A DNA stretch of 64,000 nucleotides, taken from positions 1,302,001-1,366,000 of the forward strand of contig OZ245325.1 of assembly GCA_965225705.1 (NCBI GenBank), given 5' to 3'. This DNA is from G965225705 sp965225705 (GTDB taxonomy: Bacteria; Pseudomonadota; Alphaproteobacteria; Caulobacterales; Maricaulaceae). Every line of letters begins with the position of its first letter. Position 1 is the first letter of the stretch. A model generated the notes under the pieces. The model was not told the origin of the DNA. It worked only from the letters and a program-made list of their open reading frames with translations, and made no database searches. Below, one piece after another: positions 1-5,849 of this stretch. Position numbers and translations under genes: made by a program.

Positions 1-182
1 TTTAAACCAGAGCGGCCCCGTCTTTGAGAGCCGCCCCCATCTTCTTTGATAACAGGGGAGTCAGAATTTAGTTTTTTACTTTCCATACCCTCCCCATCAG
101 AAGGTTTGCCCTGAAGATCCCTGTTCTCCCCGTCCTGAGAAACAGAGGCCATGCTTTTATGCGTATTTTTTCTGTTTGTCAT
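1..182 (-). CDS. Hypothetical protein, N-terminal fragment (runs off the left edge)
   Basis: This is the first 60 codons of a gene read leftwards from an ATG at 182; the rest lies outside the window. An AGAAGG motif a few bases upstream supports this start over an in-frame ATG at 152. The visible protein begins MTNRKNTHKS and continues as a hydrophilic, charged, Gly/Ser/Asp-rich stretch with no domain yet. It lies 87 bases downstream of hemD on the same strand. In many alphaproteobacteria hemD is followed by a mitofilin-like (Mic60/COG4223) inner-membrane protein with a charged disordered N-terminus before one membrane helix. Position and composition fit that, but this is inference and nothing visible proves it. 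Confidence 0.5.
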   Translation of the reverse strand, partial: MTNRKNTHKSMASVSQDGENRDLQGKPSDGEGMESKKLNSDSPVIKEDGGGSQRRGRSGL

Positions 183-269
183 ATCTGCCTTCTCAGCATT
201 TAGTTCATGTTATATCACAGGTTTTACCCCCTGCCCTGAACAGGAGTTTAAAACCTCTCCCTGTCTTCC

Positions 270-980
270 TCAAGGCCTTATACGCTCAAGAGCGTCTATA
301 AGAGACATATCAGAGGGATGTTCAGCAATATAGAGGCACGCAAAACGGGGCTTTAAACATTTTTTTACAGCCTGACTTATCACCACAGCCCCCAGAGTTT
401 CATATGTTGAAATGAGCCCCTGCTGTTCCATCAGCATGCTGAAAACTTCAGCACCACGTGGGGAATGAAAGAGAACAACCTTAAAGGCAGGGTCTTTTAA
501 AACTTCGGCCATAGCATGGGGCAGTGTCCTGACCGGTGAGGCTTCATAGACGGTACACCGCTCTGCCTTAAACCCTTTTTTCTGAAGGCTGCCAACAAGA
601 TCACCTGCCAGATGCCGCCCACAAATGTGAAGCAACTGCCCCTTATCAGGATCAAGCCTGTCTTCAAGAACAGACAGAAGATCCCTGCTGTCACCATCTG
701 CGCTTTCAACCTTTGTAAAACCTGCCGCCCGGGCCTGAGAGGCCGTCGCCTCCCCCACAGTATAAACAGGTTTCTCGCGCGGCAGAGAAAGCTTTAAAGA
801 CTCCTGAACAGCATTAGGGCTTGTAAACAAAAGGGCCTGCAAAGGCTCTTTGAGCTCAAAGGAGGGAGAGAGAGGATGAATCTCAAAAAGGGGGGCGAGA
901 ACAGAATGATACCCGCGAAGATGCAAAAGCTTTTCTGTCTTTAAAGCCCCGGGCCTTGCACGTGTAATGATGACCTTCAT
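270..980 (-). CDS. hemD: Uroporphyrinogen-III synthase
   Basis: The 236-residue product closes and inverts ring D of hydroxymethylbilane to give uroporphyrinogen III in tetrapyrrole synthesis in the cytoplasm. The start VIITRARPGA and the Ser/Thr-Gly contacts later in the protein (for example FTSPNAV and FHSPRGAEVF) match the HEM4 two-lobed fold. The length is normal (about 230-260). It begins four bases after the hemC stop on the same strand, so the two are almost certainly cotranscribed and act in consecutive steps. HemD sequences diverge strongly, so the hemC linkage is an important part of the call. Confidence 0.93.
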   Translation of the reverse strand: MKVIITRARPGALKTEKLLHLRGYHSVLAPLFEIHPLSPSFELKEPLQALLFTSPNAVQESLKLSLPREKPVYTVGEATASQARAAGFTKVESADGDSRDLLSVLEDRLDPDKGQLLHICGRHLAGDLVGSLQKKGFKAERCTVYEASPVRTLPHAMAEVLKDPAFKVVLFHSPRGAEVFSMLMEQQGLISTYETLGAVVISQAVKKCLKPRFACLYIAEHPSDMSLIDALERIRP

Positions 981-984
981 ACGG

Positions 985-1968
985 TTACACTTCCCAAAAG
1001 AGTAAAGCCCCCCCTAAGTCATCAAGAAGACTTTGGGCAAGCTCTCGCCCCAACGCCTCAAGATCAGAAAGAAGAGAAGAGGACTGGGGAGAACGCCCTT
1101 TAAGATCAAGCTCTCTCATACGGCGCCAGCGTTGTGTCCCGTCCGGGCTTAACACCTCACCTGTAAACTTCACATGCTTGCCCTGAAACTCAGCCAAAGC
1201 TGCAACAGGTGTACGGCATGATCCATCCAGAACAGCAAGAAAAGACCGTTCTGTGGCAATAACAGCCTGAGAAGTTACATCATTGAGGGCAGAAACTGCC
1301 TGATATGTTGCCTCATCTCCTTCCCTTATCTGAACACCAATAGCCCCCTGTGCCACAGCCGGGAGCATAGTGAGAGGGTCCATCAGCATGGTCACCTCAC
1401 CTGCAAGCCCCAAACGTTCCAGCCCGGCACAGGCCAGAAAAGCTGCATCCACTTCCCCTCTCCGGATTTTTAAAAGCCGTGTTTCAACATTTCCACGTAA
1501 ATTGACAATACGAAGATCCGGCCGAAGTGCCAGGGCCTGTGCCTGACGGCGCAGACTTGCCGTGCCAATACGGGCCCCATGGGGCAAATCTTCTAAAGAA
1601 GCTGCCTGAGAGGAAATAAAAGCATCACGGGGATCAGCACGTGGTAAAACAGCCGCCCAGGACAAACCCGGAGGGTTTTGAACAGGGGCGTCTTTCATAG
1701 AGTGAACAGCCGCATCAATACGCCCCTCCAAAAGGGCTTCTTCAACTTCTTTGGTAAAAAGTCCTTTGCCACCAGCTTCGATAAGACGCCTGTCCTGAAT
1801 TCTGTCCCCTGTGGTGCGTATAGCAGTAATAGGGAAAAGCCTGTCACCCTCTTCTCTGTTTGCGCCCATTCTCTGACGCAGTTGTCTTTGCACAATACGG
1901 GCCTGTGCCAAAGCAAGAGGCGAACCACGTGATCCAAGCGTAAGAGATGATTGCATAAACAGACTCAT
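985..1968 (-). CDS. hemC: Porphobilinogen deaminase (hydroxymethylbilane synthase)
   Basis: The enzyme condenses four porphobilinogens into hydroxymethylbilane. The N-terminal LGSRGSPLALAQA, the HSMKD motif (residues 89-93, with the catalytic Asp), the TASLRRQAQ segment and GSC at 249-251 (the Cys that carries the dipyrromethane cofactor) are all present, so it should be active. The 327-residue length is typical. The ATG at 1968 abuts the likely start region of divergent tsaD, so both promoters must overlap the opposing coding regions or lie in a very short space. A second in-frame ATG at 1956 is possible; neither has a clear Shine-Dalgarno sequence. Confidence 0.97.
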   Translation of the reverse strand: MSLFMQSSLTLGSRGSPLALAQARIVQRQLRQRMGANREEGDRLFPITAIRTTGDRIQDRRLIEAGGKGLFTKEVEEALLEGRIDAAVHSMKDAPVQNPPGLSWAAVLPRADPRDAFISSQAASLEDLPHGARIGTASLRRQAQALALRPDLRIVNLRGNVETRLLKIRRGEVDAAFLACAGLERLGLAGEVTMLMDPLTMLPAVAQGAIGVQIREGDEATYQAVSALNDVTSQAVIATERSFLAVLDGSCRTPVAALAEFQGKHVKFTGEVLSPDGTQRWRRMRELDLKGRSPQSSSLLSDLEALGRELAQSLLDDLGGALLFWEV

Positions 1969-3144
1969 ATGGGTTATGAAAAGACTATGTTTTTACCCTT
2001 TGTTGACAGAAAAAGACAAGAGCAGGATTTTTCCATCTCTTCGTCAGAAACGCTTACAGTTTTAGGCCTGGAAAGCAGCTGTGATGAAACAGCCTGTTCT
2101 GTCATACGCCGTCTACCAGATGGAACAACAGAAATTCTCTCGAATATTGTCGCAAGCCAGATTAAAGAGCATGCGCCTTATGGTGGCGTTGTTCCGGAAA
2201 TTGCAGCACGCGCCCATATGGAACATTTTGAACCTGTCATCAAAAAAGCTATGGGGGAAGCCGGGCTTGTCTTTTCAGATCTTGATGGCATTGCAGCCAC
2301 AGCAGGACCAGGCCTTATCGGTGGTGTTCTTACAGGACTTATGACAGGAAAAGCCTTAGCTTTTGCCCTTAACCGCCCCCTTATTGCTGTCAATCATCTT
2401 GAAGGTCATGCTTTATCTGTCCTTCTTCATGAAAAGATTAGTTTTCCCTATCTTCTCCTCCTTGTCTCCGGGGGGCATACCCAAACCCTGCGCGTCGATA
2501 ACATAGGATCTTACAGGCGCCTTGGTGCAAGTGTGGATGATGCCGCAGGAGAGGCCTTTGACAAAATTGCCAAACTTTTATCCCTTGGTTTTCCCGGTGG
2601 TCCTGCTGTAGAAAAAGCGGCAGGTCAGGGGGATCCGACCCGTTTTCCTCTTCCGCGTTCCTTTTACGGGGCTGATCATGGGGATTTTTCTTTTTCTGGT
2701 CTTAAAACAGCCGTAAGACGTGCATATGAGAATTTAGACAGTCCAACCCTTCAGGATCGTGCAGATTTAGCAGCCAGCGCTCAGCTGGCTATCGCAGAAA
2801 GTCTTGCAGAACGCAGCAGTTGGGCCATGAAGCGTTTTTTAGAAAACTCTACAGATTTAGAGACAAAGCCCTGTTTCGTGGCCTCAGGGGGTGTTGCGGC
2901 CAATACTGTTTTACGAACACTCTTAAAAAAAGCAGCAGAGGAATATGGTTTTTCTTTTCTGGTGCCCCCTTTAGAATTTTGTACAGATAATGCTGCAATG
3001 ATAGCTCTTGCCGGGGCTGAAAGACTGGCGCTTGGGGAGAGCTCCCCCTTAGATGTCTCTGCACGCGCACGCTGGCCCCTTGATGAAAAGGCTGCTATGC
3101 ATCACCCTGTGCTTGGTTCTGGTCGAAAAGGACCCAGGGCCTGA
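1969..3144 (+). CDS. tsaD: tRNA N6-threonylcarbamoyladenosine transferase TsaD
   Basis: TsaD transfers the threonylcarbamoyl group to A37 of ANN-decoding tRNAs, working with TsaB, TsaE and TsaC, none of which is in this window. The ASKHA fold is shown by VLGLESSCDETA near the N-terminus, YGGVVPEIAAR, the metal-binding NHLEGH motif (two His four residues apart), LLVSGGHTQ, and DNAAMIALAG near the C-terminus. About 30 residues precede the usual start. ATGs at 1969 and 1987 are both possible and neither has a strong ribosome site; the frame is also open from a TTG at 1951 inside hemC. gpsA follows 18 bases later on the same strand, as in many alphaproteobacteria. Confidence 0.96.
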   Translation: MGYEKTMFLPFVDRKRQEQDFSISSSETLTVLGLESSCDETACSVIRRLPDGTTEILSNIVASQIKEHAPYGGVVPEIAARAHMEHFEPVIKKAMGEAGLVFSDLDGIAATAGPGLIGGVLTGLMTGKALAFALNRPLIAVNHLEGHALSVLLHEKISFPYLLLLVSGGHTQTLRVDNIGSYRRLGASVDDAAGEAFDKIAKLLSLGFPGGPAVEKAAGQGDPTRFPLPRSFYGADHGDFSFSGLKTAVRRAYENLDSPTLQDRADLAASAQLAIAESLAERSSWAMKRFLENSTDLETKPCFVASGGVAANTVLRTLLKKAAEEYGFSFLVPPLEFCTDNAAMIALAGAERLALGESSPLDVSARARWPLDEKAAMHHPVLGSGRKGPRA

Positions 3145-3162
3145 CGCCAAAGGCATGAGAGC

Positions 3163-4194
3163 ATGTCTCTGATTCCTCACAAAAGAGAAAAAACTGTGAC
3201 AAAAAACTATCACTATTTTGGTATTTTAGGCGCCGGCGCCTGGGGCACAGCTTTAGCACAGGCCGCAGCCCTTGCAGGACGCGATGTCATCTTATGGACA
3301 CGTCATAAAGAATTTGCTGACACCCTTCGGACAAAGAGAGAAAACACATCCTATCTTCCCGGCATTAAACTAGATGATCGTATACAGATAACAGAAAATA
3401 TGGCGGATCTTACCCATGCAGATGCCATTTGTTCTGTTGTTCCCACACAAAAAACACGCGAAGTTCTCTCCCTTTTTTCTCCCCATGCTTCTGATGGACA
3501 GGTTGTTCTTCTGTGCTCTAAAGGTCTTGAGCAGGGATCTATGAAATTCATGCATCAGGTCTTGCAGGAAACACTTCCCAAAGCTTGCCCTTCTGTTCTT
3601 TCAGGCCCCGGCTTTGCCTCTGATGTCGCGCATGGACGCCCGACAGCCATCACGCTTGCCTGTAACAGTCAGGAGACAGGGCAGGCTCTCTCTTATGCCC
3701 TTGGAAGGCCCGAATTCAGGCCTTACTGGACGGATGATCTTCTGGGCGCTGAGATAGGGGGAAGTGTTAAAAATGTTCTTGCTCTGGCCTGTGGTGTTTG
3801 TGATGGCTTGGGGTTGGGGGAATCTGCGCGGGCTGCCCTGATAACACGTGGTTTTGCAGAACTGACACGCTTTGGGCTGGCTATGGGGGCCCGGCGGGAA
3901 ACCCTGACCGGTCTTTGTGGTCTTGGTGATCTTGTTCTGACATGCTCTTCCCTAAAATCCCGTAATTTTTCCTATGGTTATGCTCTGGGACAAAAGAAAA
4001 AATATGAAACAGGGGTCAGGGGCAAGCTTGCTGAAGGTGTCTCAACGGCCCCTGCCCTTGCAGATTTAGCACAAAAGCTCAACATAGATATGCCTCTTGT
4101 AAAAGCTGTTTGTGCTATTCTCGCTCATAAAGCCACACCTTTAGAGGCGATGGACAAACTCCTCAAACGGCCCTTCCGGCCAGAAAACATGTGA
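3163..4194 (+). CDS. gpsA: Glycerol-3-phosphate dehydrogenase [NAD(P)+]
   Basis: The enzyme reduces dihydroxyacetone phosphate to sn-glycerol-3-phosphate for phospholipid synthesis. ILGAGAWGTALAQ near the N-terminus is the dinucleotide-binding GxGxxG, SGPGFA lies mid-protein, and GGSVKNVLALACG carries the conserved catalytic Lys. The length of 343 residues is slightly long. A GTG at 3196, preceded by AAAGAG, gives a 332-residue protein closer to the family and may be the true start. It follows tsaD closely and probably shares its transcript. After it lies degraded DNA rather than another operon gene. Confidence 0.96.
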   Translation: MSLIPHKREKTVTKNYHYFGILGAGAWGTALAQAAALAGRDVILWTRHKEFADTLRTKRENTSYLPGIKLDDRIQITENMADLTHADAICSVVPTQKTREVLSLFSPHASDGQVVLLCSKGLEQGSMKFMHQVLQETLPKACPSVLSGPGFASDVAHGRPTAITLACNSQETGQALSYALGRPEFRPYWTDDLLGAEIGGSVKNVLALACGVCDGLGLGESARAALITRGFAELTRFGLAMGARRETLTGLCGLGDLVLTCSSLKSRNFSYGYALGQKKKYETGVRGKLAEGVSTAPALADLAQKLNIDMPLVKAVCAILAHKATPLEAMDKLLKRPFRPENM

Positions 4195-4249
4195 TGGCAC
4201 GCTAAACCTTACAGAGGGGAAGATGTGTAGAGAAACTCTCCCCTTCGTT

Positions 4250-4606
4250 TTATGAGGCTTTTTCTTCCATAATGTCTTCAAAAAACTCAAGGAATAAGGG
4301 TCCCCATGTTATATCGCTATGCCCACTTTTGGGAACCTTTAAAGAAACCGGAATTTTTTTATCCTTTAAAAGTTTTGCCAGCTTACGTGCATTTTTTTTA
4401 AAACTCCATCAAATTCACCGGCGCCTAAAAAATAACGCCCACATCTGTCCTGATCAGCTTGTGGTTCTGGCCAGGATTTGGGGATTTTTCCTGCCGGAGA
4501 GAATATCATGGCATGACAGGCAAACCCGGGATAGTCCAGCATGAAATTCATGACCCAGCCCCCGCCATCAGAATGGCCATAAAGAATACGTCTCCCCGGG
4601 CCATTT
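4250..4606 (-). pseudogene. Alpha/beta hydrolase remnant: N-terminus lost, frameshift in the 3' half
   Basis: Read on the minus strand, bases 4606 to about 4395 encode the middle of a serine hydrolase, including RILYGHSDGGGW (nucleophile elbow G-H-S-D-G) followed by MIFSPAGK. At a run of eight A's (about 4392-4399) the frame breaks. One base on, it continues as NARKLAKLL, then PVSLKVPKSGHSDITWG and LEFFEDIM to a stop at 4250-4252. GHSDITWG has the position expected of the catalytic-His region. A one-base loss in the A tract restores the reading if reversed. Upstream of 4606 homology stops abruptly and AT-rich DNA begins; no N-terminal half was found before uvrC. So this is a truncated plus frameshifted gene. 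A sequencing error could explain the frameshift but not the truncation. Confidence 0.75.
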
Positions 4607-4607
4607 T

Positions 4608-4655
4608 TAATTATAGTAAATTAAGGATTTCAACCAGTTTAATTGTAGTGAATTA
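4608..4655. promoter_or_regulatory. Pair of operator-like dyad repeats
   Basis: TAATTATAGTAAATTA (4608-4623) and TAATTGTAGTGAATTA (4640-4655) match at 14 of 16 positions. Each is itself a partial dyad, TAATT-N6-AATTA. The start-to-start distance is 32 bp, about three helical turns, as expected for two dimer-binding sites on one face of the DNA. They sit about 155 bp upstream of the orphan gene at 4811. The repeats are seen directly; a regulatory role is inference. The base composition is AT-rich, which raises the chance of coincidental repeats. Confidence 0.45.
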
Positions 4656-4661
4656 CAGATT

Positions 4662-4728
4662 AAAAATAGCATACAGAGGCCTCTTGGGCCTCTTGACTCA
4701 GCCCTTCGACCCCTGTATGCTATTTTTT
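4662..4728. terminator. Long hairpin with 15-bp perfect stem and T tract (terminator or attenuator)
   Basis: AAAAATAGCATACAG (4662-4676) is the exact reverse complement of CTGTATGCTATTTTT (4713-4727), with a 36-base loop and a run of six T's on the plus strand. The A run on the other arm makes it terminator-like in both directions. It lies between the hydrolase remnant and the gene at 4811. A minus-strand terminator there would have no intact gene to serve, so a leader or attenuator role for the orphan gene is possible. The loop contains the tandem repeat described separately. Confidence 0.6.
4678..4695 (+). repeat. Tandem 9-bp repeat complementary to a downstream Shine-Dalgarno
   Basis: GGCCTCTTG occurs twice head to tail (4678-4686 and 4687-4695) in the loop of the 4662-4728 hairpin. 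GGGCCTC (4686-4692) is the exact complement of GAGGCCC (4798-4804), which overlaps the strong Shine-Dalgarno AAGGAGG (4795-4801) of the gene at 4811. In RNA the loop could therefore occlude that ribosome site. The complementarity is directly visible; function is inference. Confidence 0.5.
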
Positions 4729-4810
4729 GATTTAATTAAAGATGGCGTTACTTTTAAATAGCACTTGCTATAACCGCCAAAACGAATAGGGGCTAAGGAG
4801 GCCCTAAACG

Positions 4811-5347
4811 ATGAATAATAACCTATCAGATATATTGCTGACTGTCAAATCACAATCTGAATATCATAGTAAGCAGGCAAAAAAAACACGCGAAGTTAAC
4901 ATAGAAAAATACTATAAGCATAGATCGATAGCGCAAGATTTGCATGAAGCACACAACATATTATATGACATTGATAGAAGAAACAGGGCTGAAAAACCTA
5001 AAAACTCCATAGAATCAATCAATAGTCAGGAGATTGATTTAAATACCCTCAAGCGAAATATTATGAATTTTTGTGGTCAATTCCCTGAATTTGAAAATTT
5101 AGACCCATTCTCTGATGACACTAAATATCGTCAAAAGCTATCTATGCTAATACTTTATGCATTAAAAGACGGTATAGAATTATCTGTATCAGAGATACGT
5201 GATACGGTAATATCCATCCTTACTTTATATAATCATAGCCTAAAGGAAAATGCGCATATCCCCACCCAGCTTTTCCATCTTGAAAAGAGCTTACGCCAGC
5301 TAAGTAAGCCTAAAAAAGGATACTATATAATACATAATACCCAATAA
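4811..5347 (+). CDS. Orphan 178-residue protein of unknown function
   Basis: This is a complete open frame with an ATG nine bases after a near-perfect Shine-Dalgarno (AAGGAGG at 4795-4801), good evidence that it is translated. I do not recognise the family. The product is soluble-looking, rich in Lys/Asn/Ile/Ser and probably mostly helical. It has a basic, coiled-coil-like N-terminal third (YHSKQAKKTREVNIEKYYKH) and a helical middle (KLSMLILYALKDGIELSVSEIRDTVISI). There is no signal peptide, membrane segment or metal-binding motif. The base composition is clearly more AT-rich than its neighbours and codon use is biased to A/T endings, suggesting transfer. It lies alone between gpsA and uvrC beside a broken hydrolase. 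A plasmid- or phage-type accessory protein is conceivable but unproven. Confidence 0.75.
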   Translation: MNNNLSDILLTVKSQSEYHSKQAKKTREVNIEKYYKHRSIAQDLHEAHNILYDIDRRNRAEKPKNSIESINSQEIDLNTLKRNIMNFCGQFPEFENLDPFSDDTKYRQKLSMLILYALKDGIELSVSEIRDTVISILTLYNHSLKENAHIPTQLFHLEKSLRQLSKPKKGYYIIHNTQ

Positions 5348-5359
5348 AATTTAAATTTT

Positions 5360-5387
5360 ACCCCCAGGTGTTTGGGCACCTGGGGGT
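5360..5387. terminator. Perfect 11-bp hairpin after the orphan gene, without a T tract
   Basis: ACCCCCAGGTG (5360-5370) and CACCTGGGGGT (5377-5387) are exact reverse complements around the six-base loop TTTGGG. It begins 13 bases past the stop of the gene at 4811. The stem is GC-rich and very stable, but no run of T's follows on either strand, so it is not a classic intrinsic terminator. It could stabilise the 3' end of the mRNA or act as a protein-binding site. Confidence 0.5.
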
Positions 5388-5412
5388 AGGCATACGTTAA
5401 GGGGGAACATGT

Positions 5413-5622
5413 GTGCCCCACAAAAAATATACCTTCCCTGAGCGGGAAGATAATTCTATTTTTTTTGTGGATTTTGTCAAGTTTCCCCCTTCATTTATAA
5501 AATGGAGGTACACATGCACAAGAAAAAACTTGTACATGTGCGTGCATACATTAGATATCGATTTAAAAGATTTGAGTATGTATGCCAGCATTATAGGAAA
5601 TATCCTAATAGTTGATTTATAG
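5413..5622 (+). CDS. Possible small protein, 69 residues, unknown
   Basis: A GTG at 5413 follows AAGGGGG (5399-5405) at a suitable distance and opens a 69-codon frame ending at 5622, with a hairpin starting just after the stop (5624-5654). The product starts MPHKKYTFPE and ends in a hydrophobic segment (YASIIGNILIVDL). No family is recognised. An overlapping antisense frame (5397-5591) is also open, so coding is uncertain; the ribosome site and the following hairpin favour the plus strand. Confidence 0.28.
   Translation: MPHKKYTFPEREDNSIFFVDFVKFPPSFIKWRYTCTRKNLYMCVHTLDIDLKDLSMYASIIGNILIVDL
5511..5540. repeat. 12-bp inverted repeat with one mismatch
   Basis: CACATGCACAAG (5511-5522) and CTTGTACATGTG (5529-5540) form an inverted repeat around AAAAAA, with one mismatch. 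It lies inside the doubtful 69-codon frame. A loop of six A's and the lack of a following T run argue against a terminator; a recombination or protein-binding site is possible. No function can be assigned. Confidence 0.4.
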
Positions 5623-5623
5623 A

Positions 5624-5654
5624 GTAAGCACAGGTTATTTTAGCTTGTGCTTAC
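5624..5654. terminator. Candidate weak terminator or hairpin before uvrC
   Basis: GTAAGCACA (5624-5632) and TGTGCTTAC (5646-5654) are exact reverse complements separated by 13 bases. No strong T run follows on the plus strand. It closes the AT-rich islet. The remaining DNA up to uvrC (5655-5849) is AT-rich and shows no gene or clear promoter. Confidence 0.35.
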
Positions 5655-5849
5655 CTGATAATAAAAAAAGGGGCATTATATACGATGTTCACTTTTCAAC
5701 AAAATCAACCTATAAGCGTACAATTGTATTAAATTCAACACAAATTAATTTATAAACCTATATTTAAAACCAGAACTATCCCTCATATCACAAGAAATAT
5801 GGTAATACAGTTTTTGCGCTTTATATGATAAGAAAGTTTAAGGCGTTAT

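Noticed and set aside
5397..5591. Minus-strand 64-codon frame in the AT-rich islet
   Set aside because: It overlaps the better-initiated plus frame at 5413, has no good ribosome site and no recognisable similarity.
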